A stretch of 64,000 nt of DNA from contig SVDU01000003.1 in the NCBI GenBank assembly GCA_015057705.1, positions 1 to 64,000 of the forward strand, in the 5' to 3' direction. How positions within the stretch are numbered: position 1 is the first letter of the stretch; every line of letters begins with the position of its first letter. This document shows positions 14,797 through 23,877 of the stretch, one piece after another. The stretch comes from Paenibacillaceae bacterium (lineage in GTDB: Bacteria; Bacillota; Clostridia; Lachnospirales; Lachnospiraceae). A model generated the notes under the pieces. The model did no database searches. It saw only the letters and a list, made by a program, of their open reading frames with translations, and was not told the origin of the DNA. The translations under genes and the position numbers were made by a program.

Positions 14797-16452
14797 ATGT
14801 CAATTACAGATATACAAATGCTGTTTCAGTTTATCGGGGGGCTGGGAATGTTCCTTTACGGAATGGATGCCATGGCTGATGGACTACAGAAATCTGCAGG
14901 ACATAAGATGCAGCAATTGCTTGGAGCATTAACCAGCAACCGGCTGATGGGTGTTTTGCTTGGAACGGGAATTACCGCAATCATTCAGAGCAGTTCTGCC
15001 ACTACAGTAATGGTGGTTGGATTTGTTAACGCGGGTATCATTAATCTTCAGCAGGCAGTGGGCATCATTATGGGTGCAAACATTGGAACTACTGTTACCA
15101 GCTGGATCGTCTCCATGAGTGAATGGGGAGAAATGTTAAAGCCGGAATTTTTTGCGCCTGCACTGGTGGGCGTTGGAGCTCTTTTTAATTTATTTGCAAA
15201 GAGTGAAAAGAAAAAACAAATTGGTCAGATTTTAGTTGGTTTTGGTGTTTTGTTTATTGGCCTTACTTTTATGTCTGTATCCATCACCCCTTATAAGGAG
15301 GCTCCCATATTCGGACAGGCATTTTCTGTACTTGGCAGAAATCCCATCCTTGGAATTCTGGCCGGACTTGTGGTAACAGGCATTATACAAAGCTCTTCTG
15401 CTTCTGTGGGTATTTTACAGACACTTGCACTGAATGGAATTGTTAACTGGCAATCTGCAATTTTTATCACATTGGGGCAGAATATCGGTACCTGTGTAAC
15501 CGCATTGCTTTCCAGTCTGGGAGCAAACCGGACTGCCAAACGTGCCGCTGTGATCCATCTTCTTTTTAATGTGACGGGTGCCTTTATTTTTGGAATTATC
15601 ATGTTTGTTTTATTTAAACTGAATCCCGTACTTGCATCTTCTTCCATTAGCAGTGTAGAGATATCCATATTTCATACCATATTTAACGTAACGAATACCA
15701 TTATCTTATTTCCTTTTGCCGGGCTTCTTGTTAAAGCCTCGGGAATATTTGTGCGGAGTAAGGAAAAAGAAGAAGAGTCTGATCCTGAAAGTGAAATGAA
15801 ACGTCACTTAGATGAGAGAATTCTGGAAACGCCATCTTTTGCCATTGAAAATGTAAATCAACAGGTAGTGAATATGGGATATGCTGCACTTGAAAATTTT
15901 GATGTGGCAGCAGATGCACTGCTGAGCAGTGACGTATCCGAAATAAAGCAGGTGGAGAAGCTGGAACAAAAAATTGATCATTATGAGAAACTGCTGACAG
16001 ATTATTTAATAAAGATTAATAATCAATCCTTAAATGAAGAACAGCATATGCTGGTTAAAAATCTCTTCTACACAGTCAGTGATCTTGAACGTGTCAGCGA
16101 TCACTGTGAAAACTTATCAGAGCTTGCAGCGGAAAAAGCCAAACGTAAGATTATCTTTTCCGGGGAAGCAGAAAGCGAAATGAGAGAGATGCTGAAAGCT
16201 GTCCGCTCTTCTTTGGAACATGCTGTGAAAGCAAGAGAAACTTCTGATATGTCAGAAGTACGTGCCGTCGTTCAGAGTGAGGAAAATGTAGACAGCCTGG
16301 AGGAAGAATTAAGAGAGCGTCATATTGAACGTTTATCTGCCCAGACCTGTAAACCGGAAAACGGAGTTGTCTTTTTGGATGCATTAAGTAACCTGGAGAG
16401 AATTTCTGACCATGCACATAACATTGCAGGTTACGTAAAGGAAGAAATATAA
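14797..16452 (+). CDS. Na+/phosphate cotransporter family protein with C-terminal PhoU domain
   Basis: Membrane protein of 551 residues. Two inverted Na_Pi_cotrans repeats each hold the QSSSA signature (IQSSSATTVMVVGFVNAGI near 66; IQSSSASVGILQTLA near 204), with some eight to nine helices up to about residue 320. The remainder is a helical PhoU-like domain (about 345-540) with two copies of the LERVSDH / LERISDH motif that binds metal. It imports phosphate with sodium, or regulates it. ATG 14797 is chosen, preceded by AGGAGG; an in-frame ATG 30 bases upstream has no site and would sit almost at the start of the transcript. It is followed by phoB/phoR-like genes and preceded by a PHO box. Confidence 0.9.
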   Translation: MSITDIQMLFQFIGGLGMFLYGMDAMADGLQKSAGHKMQQLLGALTSNRLMGVLLGTGITAIIQSSSATTVMVVGFVNAGIINLQQAVGIIMGANIGTTVTSWIVSMSEWGEMLKPEFFAPALVGVGALFNLFAKSEKKKQIGQILVGFGVLFIGLTFMSVSITPYKEAPIFGQAFSVLGRNPILGILAGLVVTGIIQSSSASVGILQTLALNGIVNWQSAIFITLGQNIGTCVTALLSSLGANRTAKRAAVIHLLFNVTGAFIFGIIMFVLFKLNPVLASSSISSVEISIFHTIFNVTNTIILFPFAGLLVKASGIFVRSKEKEEESDPESEMKRHLDERILETPSFAIENVNQQVVNMGYAALENFDVAADALLSSDVSEIKQVEKLEQKIDHYEKLLTDYLIKINNQSLNEEQHMLVKNLFYTVSDLERVSDHCENLSELAAEKAKRKIIFSGEAESEMREMLKAVRSSLEHAVKARETSDMSEVRAVVQSEENVDSLEEELRERHIERLSAQTCKPENGVVFLDALSNLERISDHAHNIAGYVKEEI

Positions 16453-16491
16453 GAAACATACTTAAACTTTTTCAGACAGAAGGGAGAATGT

Positions 16492-17181
16492 ATGGAACGA
16501 ATCTATGTAGTAGAGGATGATGACAATATCAGGGACTTAATAAAAATCGCCCTGGAAGGCTTTGGATATGAGGTATCTGCACATGAACTGGCAGAGGAAG
16601 CCTTAAAGTGTATGGAAACGGACAAACCCGCACTGGCTGTCTTTGATCTTATGCTTCCTGGCATGGACGGATTGTCGGCTATACGCAAAATCCGGAAAAA
16701 TGATTCATTAAAAGACATTCCCATTCTTGTCCTCACTGCGAAAGACCGGGAGTTTGACAAAGTAGCCGGTCTGGATGGCGGTGCAGATGACTATATGACA
16801 AAGCCTTTTGGTGTCATGGAACTGGCAGCGCGCATCCGCAGTCTATTGCGCCGGAGTACGAAAAATCAGGGATCTGAGGATGAATTGGAACAGTATTGTC
16901 TGAACTTAAACAAGAAGACCAGAGAAGTTTATTGTGACGGAGTAAAGGTTGAACTTACATTAAAAGAGTTTGAATTGCTGCAATATCTCATGGAAAATCA
17001 CAACAAAGTAGTGACCAGAGACGAACTGCTTAATCACATCTGGGGATATGATTATGATGGAGAAACCCGGACTCTTGACATGCACATCCGTACGCTGCGG
17101 CAGAAGCTGGGAGAAAACGGCGGTTCCTGCATTAAGACGGTTCGAGGGGTGGGCTACCGCTTAATTAAAACTGAAGAATGA
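16492..17181 (+). CDS. PhoB/PhoP-like response regulator
   Basis: OmpR-family regulator of 229 residues. The receiver has EDDD near 8-11, phospho-accepting Asp52 in VFDLMLPGMDG, a conserved Thr in LTAKDRE and Lys in TKPFG. The winged helix has LTLKEFELLQYLMEN and GETRTLDMHIRTLRQKLGE, close to PhoP/PhoB. AGAAGGGAG precedes the start. It lies 39 bases after the Na/Pi cotransporter, whose promoter has a PHO box, and overlaps or abuts the partner kinase. The phosphate role is inferred from this context and from domain similarity. Confidence 0.92.
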   Translation: MERIYVVEDDDNIRDLIKIALEGFGYEVSAHELAEEALKCMETDKPALAVFDLMLPGMDGLSAIRKIRKNDSLKDIPILVLTAKDREFDKVAGLDGGADDYMTKPFGVMELAARIRSLLRRSTKNQGSEDELEQYCLNLNKKTREVYCDGVKVELTLKEFELLQYLMENHNKVVTRDELLNHIWGYDYDGETRTLDMHIRTLRQKLGENGGSCIKTVRGVGYRLIKTEE

Positions 17182-17222
17182 TGGAAAAAAACAGGCTGTA
17201 TAAAAAGACAGAGGGAGGCACT

Positions 17223-18626
17223 ATGAAACAGGCGATCTTTTTAAAATTTATTCAGATTATTCTTGTAGTACTGGTGTTAAGCAGTTCTATATTTTATATT
17301 GCCTCCAGCAGTGCTCTGCTTAAAAATTCCAGAAAAGACATGAAATATACATTAAAGGCTATGGATGAGGTTCTTGATTACAACGGGGATTTAGAAAAGG
17401 AAATCGGAGACCTAAAGCCAACATTAAGTGAAAACCGTAGCCGTTTCACCGTCATTAGCCTTGATGGAACCGTAGCGGCCGATACTGGAGAAGTACCGGT
17501 CGCTTCTTTGGATAATCACGGAGACAGGGAAGAGGTGAAGGAGGCTCTGACAGATGGGATAGGAACTGCCAGACGTTATTCAAAGACCCTTAAGGAGAGT
17601 ATGCTTTATGTTGCTATACGCTCTTCCAAATCCGATTACATTCTGCGAATGGCAATTCCCTATACCGGTATGAAAGAAAATTTAATACTTCTTCTCCCTG
17701 CGGTATGGCTTAGTTTTCTTGCAGCGATCATGTATTCAGCTTTTTCTGCAGATAGTTTCGCTGAGTCAATCACCCGGCCTCTTAAAGAAATTTCCCAGGA
17801 AATGTTAAAGGTAAACGGCGATTATACAGATCTTTCTTTTGAACGATATCAGTATCCGGAAATTAATATCATTGCAGAAACCACTACAAGGATGTCAAAG
17901 AATGTAAAAGATTATCTGACACAGATTGAACGGGAAAAGCAGATCCGCCAGGAATTTTTCAGTAATGCTTCTCATGAGTTAAAAACTCCCATTACATCGG
18001 TACAGGGCTATGCGGAACTTTTGGAAAGCGGGATTATACAGGATGAAGCCCAAAAGGCAGATTTTATAAAGCGCATTAAAAAAGAAGCGGGAAATATGAA
18101 TAACCTGATTAATGATATTCTTATGATATCCCGTCTGGAGACAAAAGAGGCAGAGGTTTTAAAAAGCGATGTACGCCTTTCCATACTGGTAGAGGATATC
18201 ATCGAATCCTTAGAACCCCTTGCAGCTTCCCATGAAGTTCTTCTTCATATGGACTGTAAGCCGGTCTGTATCCATGCCAACGGCCAGCAGATGAAGGAAT
18301 TAATTGGCAATCTGGTCAGCAATGCGGTAAAATATAATAAACCAGGCGGAGAGGTATGGATCACAGTTCGTGAGGAAGACCGCAATGTGATAATCCGGGT
18401 AAAAGATAATGGGATGGGGATTCCAAAAGAATCGTTAGGGCGTATATTTGAACGGTTCTACAGGGTTGATAAGGGGAGAAGTAAAAAACAGGGCGGAACC
18501 GGTCTTGGCCTTTCCATTGTAAAGCATATTGTAAACTTTTATCATGGCACCATTACGGTGGAATCAACGATTGATGTTGGAACGGAATTTCTGGTTAAAA
18601 TTCCGGTCCAGGGAAAAACACTATAA
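17223..18626 (+). CDS. PhoR-like sensor histidine kinase
   Basis: Membrane kinase of 467 residues. TM1 is at about 8-30, an extracellular PAS-like region at about 35-150, TM2 at about 153-175 and a HAMP-like linker (SITRPLKEISQEM). The H-box SNASHELKTPITSVQGYAEL contains His251, and NLVSNAVKYNKPGG, DNGMGIPKE and GGTGLGLSIVKHIV form the ATP site. Earlier in-frame ATGs at 17178 and 17181 touch the regulator stop but lack a ribosome site, whereas GGAGG lies five bases before 17223. It is probably the partner of the preceding regulator in phosphate control. Confidence 0.9.
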   Translation: MKQAIFLKFIQIILVVLVLSSSIFYIASSSALLKNSRKDMKYTLKAMDEVLDYNGDLEKEIGDLKPTLSENRSRFTVISLDGTVAADTGEVPVASLDNHGDREEVKEALTDGIGTARRYSKTLKESMLYVAIRSSKSDYILRMAIPYTGMKENLILLLPAVWLSFLAAIMYSAFSADSFAESITRPLKEISQEMLKVNGDYTDLSFERYQYPEINIIAETTTRMSKNVKDYLTQIEREKQIRQEFFSNASHELKTPITSVQGYAELLESGIIQDEAQKADFIKRIKKEAGNMNNLINDILMISRLETKEAEVLKSDVRLSILVEDIIESLEPLAASHEVLLHMDCKPVCIHANGQQMKELIGNLVSNAVKYNKPGGEVWITVREEDRNVIIRVKDNGMGIPKESLGRIFERFYRVDKGRSKKQGGTGLGLSIVKHIVNFYHGTITVESTIDVGTEFLVKIPVQGKTL

Positions 18627-18657
18627 AAAAGCCGTTTCAGGCAGGAGGTGTACGGGT

Positions 18658-19545
18658 ATGGGAAATTTTGTTTTAACCTGTTGTTCCACGGCAGACATGA
18701 AAAAGGATTTTTTTGAAAGCCGCAATATTCCATATGTCTGTTTTCATTACACAATAGATGGGGTTACTTATCCGGATGATTTAGGGGAGAGTATCCCATT
18801 TGAAAAATTTTATGAGCGGATTGCCAAAGGGGCAGCACCTTATACCTCTCAGGTTAATGTTGAGGAATACTGCAATTTCTTTGAACCGATCTTAAAAGAA
18901 GGAAAGGATATTCTGCATCTGACCCTGTCTTCCGGGATTTCCGGTACTTATAATTCCGCCTGTGTGGCAGCAGGTGAGATGCGCCAGAGATATCCGGGAA
19001 AGACCATTATTATACTGGATACACTTGGGGCTTCCTCTGGTTATGGACTTTTAACCGATGCAGCAGCGGATTTACGGGATAATGGAGCCACATTAGAGGC
19101 GGCAGCAGAATGGGTTATGAATAACCGGCTTTCTGTACACCATTGGTTTTTCTCTACGGATCTTACCAGCTTTAAACGGGGAGGAAGAATATCTGCCACC
19201 TCTGCCATGCTTGGAACTGTTTTGAATATCTGCCCTCTCATGAATATAGACGATACCGGACATCTAATTCCAAGGCAGAAAATAAGGACAAAAAAAAGAG
19301 CCATTCAGGAAATGGTAAAAATGATGGAACTCCATGCCCAAAATGGTTCCCGCTATAACGGAAAATGTGTGATTGCCCACTCTGCCTGTGAGGCCGATGC
19401 AAAAGAGGTGGCAGCACTCGTTGAGAGCCGCTTCCCAATGCTGTCAGAAAAAGTCATTATTAACAGCATTGGCTGCGTAATCGGTTCCCACACAGGCCCT
19501 GGAACGGTGGCCCTATTCTTTTTCGGAGATAAAAGAACGGATTAG
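18658..19545 (+). CDS. DegV family fatty-acid-binding protein
   Basis: Protein of 295 residues of the DegV/FakB family. These proteins bind a fatty acid and, in the FakAB system, present it to the kinase FakA for incorporation into phospholipid. The start (NFVLTCCSTADM), the LTLSSGISGTYNSA loop (about 84-97, contacting the carboxylate) and the FSTDLTSFKRGGRIS segment (about 163-177) are typical. The start at 18658 follows GGAGG; longer frames upstream overlap the kinase gene. No fakA gene is near. The gene begins 31 bases after the kinase and may be read through from it. Confidence 0.88.
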   Translation: MGNFVLTCCSTADMKKDFFESRNIPYVCFHYTIDGVTYPDDLGESIPFEKFYERIAKGAAPYTSQVNVEEYCNFFEPILKEGKDILHLTLSSGISGTYNSACVAAGEMRQRYPGKTIIILDTLGASSGYGLLTDAAADLRDNGATLEAAAEWVMNNRLSVHHWFFSTDLTSFKRGGRISATSAMLGTVLNICPLMNIDDTGHLIPRQKIRTKKRAIQEMVKMMELHAQNGSRYNGKCVIAHSACEADAKEVAALVESRFPMLSEKVIINSIGCVIGSHTGPGTVALFFFGDKRTD

Positions 19546-19549
19546 TTGT

Positions 19550-19900
19550 TTAATTACCCATAATCTGGGCAATCATACGATTGGGCAGGCAGACAATGCT
19601 TTCCCCTGTCTGTTCAATTGTGCCCTGATGGATACAGATTTTATCGGGGCAGGTTGCATCGGAGACGTACACCTTTCCGCCTTGAATTACTATGCGGTTG
19701 GTTCCACCCTGATATCCGTTTACTAAAATCTCTGTATCATGGTTCAGATCCAGCTTTTCAACAACTTTTCCATCTACCGTGATCTCAAGATATCTGGCAG
19801 GCTTTGAAAAAATGATCTTGTTCACAATGAGTAGAATGCAGGATATTGCTACAATAATAACAATTAATATGACTTCTTTCTTATGCTTTTTAATTTCCAT
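19550..19900 (-). CDS. NusG domain II-containing protein (EetA-like)
   Basis: Membrane-anchored protein of 116 residues: TM helix at about 10-27, then an extracytoplasmic NusG-domain-II fold with ITVDGKVVEKLDLNHD, RIVIQGGKVYVSDATCPDKICIHQGTI and ESIVCLPNRMIA. Three cysteines (in CPDKIC and VCLPN) are conserved in this family. Such genes commonly sit beside FMN-binding and Gx-transporter genes; in Listeria-type flavin-based electron-transfer loci a similar protein is called EetA. Here it is divergent from the FMN-binding protein, with the Gx gene behind that. Function in electron transfer is inferred from neighbours. It converges on degV with four bases between them. Confidence 0.85.
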   Translation of the reverse strand: MEIKKHKKEVILIVIIVAISCILLIVNKIIFSKPARYLEITVDGKVVEKLDLNHDTEILVNGYQGGTNRIVIQGGKVYVSDATCPDKICIHQGTIEQTGESIVCLPNRMIAQIMGN

Positions 19901-20023
19901 TCTTACAGATCCTCTTACTTATTTTCTATAAATCATAAACAGAATGGCTTTATAACAAGCCCTGTCTCATTATAACACAGATTCCTCATTCCTTCCAAAT
20001 ATAATTAAAATTTCATAAAGTCG

Positions 20024-20052
20024 TTGCCGTAACCGTTAAGAATATGTTAAAA
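20024..20052 (+). promoter_or_regulatory. promoter of the FMN-binding protein gene
   Basis: TTGCCG (20024-20029), 17 bases, TTAAAA (20047-20052); AGGAGG follows at 20073. It lies in the 183-base divergent interval with the NusG-II gene, where no further conserved element was recognised. Confidence 0.45.
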
Positions 20053-20083
20053 TAAAGTCAAACTTTATAAAACAGGAGGAGAT

Positions 20084-21640
20084 ATGAATAAAAGTAACGC
20101 AAATGCTAAACGAAATGGATTTATTGGGTTAGGAGCCATGATTTTACTGGCTGGCGCTACTGTTTTTGGAACAGATCCACTTTATAAGGCGATTGACAAC
20201 AGTGTTAGACCCGAAATCTATGTTCCGGGTACCTATACAGGTACTGCGAGAGGCTACGGCGGGATTGTCACCGCAGAAGTAACAGTATCAGGAAAGACCA
20301 TTGACTCTATTGTTGTAAATGGAGAGAAGGAAACCCTGCTCAATATGGTATTGCCAGGGTTAACGGATTCCATACTTGGAAAGCAGTCCACAGAGGTGGA
20401 TGCAGTTTCCGGAGCAACGCTTAGCAGCAATGCCATAAAGGAAGCAGTGGACCAGGCTCTTGCCAAGGCAAGGGGAGAAAAGCCGGAAGATGAGACGGAG
20501 ACAACAGAAGAGGTATCTGAGACTTCCGCTTCTTTAAAGGATGGAACCTATACTTATGAATCACCGGAATTTGATGAGAACGGTTTCAAAGACCAGGTTA
20601 GTATGACTGTTAAGGGGAATGCAATTACAGCACTTACCTGGGACTGCATAAAGGAAGATGGAACCAAAAAGAGCCAGCTTTCCATGGATGGAAAGTATGT
20701 AATGACCGAGAAAGGTCCCAAGTGGCATGAACAGGCAGAAGCAGTGGTAGGTTATGTTTTAGAGCATCAGTCACTGGACGGATTGGTGAATGAAAAAGGA
20801 TATACCGATTCCGTATCCTCTGTCAGCATTAACTTAATGGGCTTTGTAAACGGCGTAAAAGACTGCTTAAACCAGGCCGCCGGTGAAGGTGAGAGCCCGG
20901 CAGCTGCGTTAAAAGAAGGAACCTATACTTACGAATCACCCAAGTTTGATGAGAACGGTTTCAAAGACCAGGTGAGTATGACTGTTAAGGGGAATGCAAT
21001 TACAGCCCTTACCTGGGACTGCATAAAGGAAGACGGATCCAAAAAGAGCCAGCTTTCCATGGATGGAAAGTATGTAATGACTGAGAATGGACCGAAGTGG
21101 CACGAACAGGCAGAAGCGGTTGTGGGCTATGTACTGGAACACCAGTCTTTAGAAGGCCTTGTGAATGATAAAGGTTATACCGATTCCGTATCCTCTGTCA
21201 GCATTAACTTAATGGGCTTTGTAAACGGCGTAAAGGATTGTTTAACTCAGGCATCCAGTGAAGGAAAAAGCCAGGCATCAGAGTTAAAAGAAGGAACCTA
21301 TACTTACGAATCACCGGAATTTGATAAGAACGGATTTAAAGATCAGGTGAGTATGACTGTTAAGGGAAATGCGATTACAGCTCTTACCTGGGACTGCATA
21401 AAGGAAGACGGTTCCAAAAAGAGCCAGCTTTCCATGGACGGAAAGTATGTAATGACCGAGAAAGGTCCCAAGTGGCATGAACAGGCAGAAGCAGTGGTGG
21501 GTTATGTTTTAGAGCACCAGTCGCTGGATGGATTGGTGAATGAAAAAGGTTATACCGATTCCGTATCATCTGTCAGCATCAATTTAATGGGATTTGTTAA
21601 CGGAGTGAAAGACTGCTTAACCCAGGCGTCAAAACAGTAG
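20084..21640 (+). CDS. membrane-anchored FMN-binding protein with three degenerate FMN-binding repeats
   Basis: Extracytoplasmic flavoprotein of 518 residues. A TM helix or signal anchor is at about 12-29. Domain 1 (about 47-130) is a canonical FMN_bind domain with the flavinylation motif DAVSGAT (106-112), Thr112 being the expected site of covalent FMN transfer by an ApbE-type enzyme. An acidic linker (131-150) leads to three repeats of exactly 125 residues starting at 154, 279 and 404. Each keeps the fold's landmarks (GTYTYES, GFKDQVSMTVKGN, a WHEQAEAVVGYVLEHQ helix) but reads DSVSSVS where the motif should be, leaving Ser248, Ser373 and Ser498 at the acceptor position. Each repeat has two cysteines. 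It resembles PplA-type electron carriers. A terminator follows. Confidence 0.85.
   Translation: MNKSNANAKRNGFIGLGAMILLAGATVFGTDPLYKAIDNSVRPEIYVPGTYTGTARGYGGIVTAEVTVSGKTIDSIVVNGEKETLLNMVLPGLTDSILGKQSTEVDAVSGATLSSNAIKEAVDQALAKARGEKPEDETETTEEVSETSASLKDGTYTYESPEFDENGFKDQVSMTVKGNAITALTWDCIKEDGTKKSQLSMDGKYVMTEKGPKWHEQAEAVVGYVLEHQSLDGLVNEKGYTDSVSSVSINLMGFVNGVKDCLNQAAGEGESPAAALKEGTYTYESPKFDENGFKDQVSMTVKGNAITALTWDCIKEDGSKKSQLSMDGKYVMTENGPKWHEQAEAVVGYVLEHQSLEGLVNDKGYTDSVSSVSINLMGFVNGVKDCLTQASSEGKSQASELKEGTYTYESPEFDKNGFKDQVSMTVKGNAITALTWDCIKEDGSKKSQLSMDGKYVMTEKGPKWHEQAEAVVGYVLEHQSLDGLVNEKGYTDSVSSVSINLMGFVNGVKDCLTQASKQ
20543..21637 (+). repeat. three in-frame tandem repeats, 375-base period
   Basis: Copies begin at 20543, 20918 and 21293 with identical spacing of 375 bases (125 codons). 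They are nearly identical in DNA, differing mostly at third positions and in the linker around each junction, which suggests recent duplication or gene conversion. Confidence 0.95.
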
Positions 21641-21648
21641 AAGTGTAT

Positions 21649-21692
21649 AATCCCGGAAACCGGCAGGAAAAGCCCTTTTCCGGGATTTTTCT
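21649..21692 (+). terminator. terminator after the FMN-binding protein gene
   Basis: AATCCCGGAAA (21649-21659) pairs with TTTCCGGGATT (21678-21688), then TTTC. It separates the gene from the Gx-type membrane gene. Confidence 0.85.
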
Positions 21693-21754
21693 TTTTACAC
21701 AGGTGGGCAAGTGTGATAAGATAAAATCTGCAGGTTAAAAAAAGGAGATTTGAA

Positions 21755-22270
21755 ATGATTAAAAAGAAATCGGCACACATGGCCGCACTTTACGGAATGC
21801 TGATTGCACTTGCCTTTGTTCTCAGTTTTGTTGAAAGTCTCATTCCTATTTCCCTGGGCATTCCGGGAGTAAAACTGGGACTGGCAAATCTGGTGACTGT
21901 TGTGGGTCTTTATACGGTTGGAACCACAGGAACCGTAGTCGTTTCTCTTCTTAGAATCGTGTTGACAGGATTTACGTTTGGTAACTTATTTGCCATGCTC
22001 TACAGCCTGGCTGGCTGGGGGCTGAGCATTGTCATTATGATTCTTTGTAAAAAAAAGAAATGGTTTGGAACTTCGGGAATCAGTATCCTTGGGGGGATCG
22101 GTCATAATATCGGACAGATTACGGTTGCGGCATTTGTGGTAAAGCAGGCGGGGGTATTCTTTTATCTTCCAATGCTGTTAATAGCAGGTACGGCAGCAGG
22201 ACTTGTCATTGGAATACTGGGGGCTATGATTATCAGCAGAATTAAAATTGTTATAAAAAAATTGTATTAA
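21755..22270 (+). CDS. Gx transporter family membrane protein (EetB-like)
   Basis: Membrane protein of 171 residues with about five hydrophobic helices and the family segment ESLIPISLGIPGVKLGLANLVTVVGLY (about 24-50), often annotated as heptaprenyl diphosphate synthase component I. There are no prenyl-transferase DDxxD motifs, so an enzyme role is unlikely; the fold resembles ECF S components. Similar genes accompany NusG-II and FMN-binding genes, and in Listeria-type electron-transfer loci the counterpart is EetB. AAAGGAG precedes the ATG. It sits after a terminator and so probably has its own promoter. A quinone- or flavin-related role is inferred. Confidence 0.8.
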   Translation: MIKKKSAHMAALYGMLIALAFVLSFVESLIPISLGIPGVKLGLANLVTVVGLYTVGTTGTVVVSLLRIVLTGFTFGNLFAMLYSLAGWGLSIVIMILCKKKKWFGTSGISILGGIGHNIGQITVAAFVVKQAGVFFYLPMLLIAGTAAGLVIGILGAMIISRIKIVIKKLY

Positions 22271-22359
22271 ATCAGAAATATATTATATTGTGTTAAGGCT
22301 TTGTCAAAGGTATAATGGGAGAGACAAAAGATGGAATGAAATCCAGGAGGAATAGCAGA

Positions 22360-23877
22360 ATGATTGATAAGGCAATTAAGAAACTGGTAACTTATGGGCT
22401 TGATACAGGGCTGATCAGTGAGGAAGACCGTTATTATGCAGTAAATCAGATTCTCGACGTATTGTGGATGGACGAGTATGAAGAACCCCAGGATGAACCG
22501 GGGGATATAGATTTGGAGGAGGTATTATCCGAACTGCTGGACTATGCCTTTGAAACTGGTATCATTCCTGAAAACAGCATTACATACAGGGATTTGTTTG
22601 ACACCAAGCTGATGAACTGTCTGATGCCAAGACCAAGTGAAGTGGAAACCAGATTCTGGGGATTATACAATCATCAGTCACCTCAGGCAGCTACTGAATA
22701 TTATTATAAACTGAGCCAGGATTCTGATTATATCAGGCGGTATCGGATTAAGAAGGATATGAGATGGGTGACTGCTTCCAAATATGGAGATCTGGATATC
22801 ACCATCAATTTATCAAAGCCGGAAAAAGATCCCAAAGCAATCGCTGCAGCGAAGCTTGCAAAACAAGGCGGTTATCCCAAATGTCAGCTTTGCATGGAAA
22901 ACGAGGGGTATGCAGGGAGAACAGATCATCCAGCCAGAAACAATCACAGAATCATTCGTTTAAAGATCAACAACAGTCAGTGGGGATTTCAATATTCCCC
23001 ATATGTTTACTATAATGAACACTGTATTGTTTTCAATGGAAAACATACACCGATGAAAATAGAAAGAGATACCTTCGTAAAATTATTTGATTTTGTAAAG
23101 CAGTTTCCTCATTATTTTCTGGGGTCCAATGCAGATCTTCCCATTGTAGGAGGATCCATTTTATCCCACGACCATTTCCAGGGAGGCAATTATGATTTTG
23201 CAATGGCGAAAGCCAAGGAGGAGGAACTGTTTTGCATCAAGGGGTTCGAACATGTGACAGCCGGCATTGTGAAATGGCCTATGACTGTTTTACGTACAAG
23301 AAGCAAGAACCCGGAGGATTTAATAGAACTTGGAACAAAAGTGCTGGAAGCATGGAGAGCTTATACCGATGAATCTTTGTTTGTATTTGCAAACACCGGG
23401 GGACAGCCTCATAATACCATTACCCCTATTGCAAGAAAACGTGGAGATGAATACGAACTTGATCTGGTGCTGAGGAATAATATTACAACGGAAGAATTCC
23501 CTTACGGAGTTTATCATCCTCATGAAGAACTGCACCACATTAAGAAAGAAAACATCGGTTTAATTGAAGTAATGGGACTTGCTGTACTACCGTCAAGACT
23601 GAAGGCTGAGTTAAATCTCATATCAGAATATCTGCTTGAAGGAAAAGACATAAGAAGCAATGAATTGATTGAAAAACATGCTGACTGGGTCGATTCCTTC
23701 CGTGCAGGGTACCAGTCTTTTACGAAAGACAATTTGGATGAGATCTTAGAAAAAGAGGTTGGTCTGGTCTTCGAACGGGTGCTTGAAGATGCAGGTGTGT
23801 TTAAATACGATGAGGCAGGAAGAGCCGGATTTAAGCGTTTTCTTACCAGTATGGGGTTTGAATCAGTGTCACAATAG
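22360..23877 (+). CDS. galT: UDP-glucose--hexose-1-phosphate uridylyltransferase (class II GalT)
   Basis: Leloir-pathway enzyme of 505 residues that exchanges UMP between UDP-glucose and galactose-1-phosphate. The length and sequence fit the Firmicutes class II family (about 490-510), not the 350-residue E. coli type. Visible features are CQLCMENEGYAGRTDHPARNNHRI (about 180-203), the substrate region SPYVYYNEHC, and SILSHDHFQGGNYDFAMAKA, a histidine-rich active-site segment. ATG 22360 follows AGGAGG at 22345-22350; upstream in-frame codons lack a site. galK and galE are not adjacent. No promoter or terminator is obvious in the 89 bases before it. Confidence 0.9.
   Translation: MIDKAIKKLVTYGLDTGLISEEDRYYAVNQILDVLWMDEYEEPQDEPGDIDLEEVLSELLDYAFETGIIPENSITYRDLFDTKLMNCLMPRPSEVETRFWGLYNHQSPQAATEYYYKLSQDSDYIRRYRIKKDMRWVTASKYGDLDITINLSKPEKDPKAIAAAKLAKQGGYPKCQLCMENEGYAGRTDHPARNNHRIIRLKINNSQWGFQYSPYVYYNEHCIVFNGKHTPMKIERDTFVKLFDFVKQFPHYFLGSNADLPIVGGSILSHDHFQGGNYDFAMAKAKEEELFCIKGFEHVTAGIVKWPMTVLRTRSKNPEDLIELGTKVLEAWRAYTDESLFVFANTGGQPHNTITPIARKRGDEYELDLVLRNNITTEEFPYGVYHPHEELHHIKKENIGLIEVMGLAVLPSRLKAELNLISEYLLEGKDIRSNELIEKHADWVDSFRAGYQSFTKDNLDEILEKEVGLVFERVLEDAGVFKYDEAGRAGFKRFLTSMGFESVSQ

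Noticed and set aside
20543-21637. CRISPR or non-coding repeat array
   Set aside because: The units are 375 bases, abut each other, and translate into one continuous protein domain.
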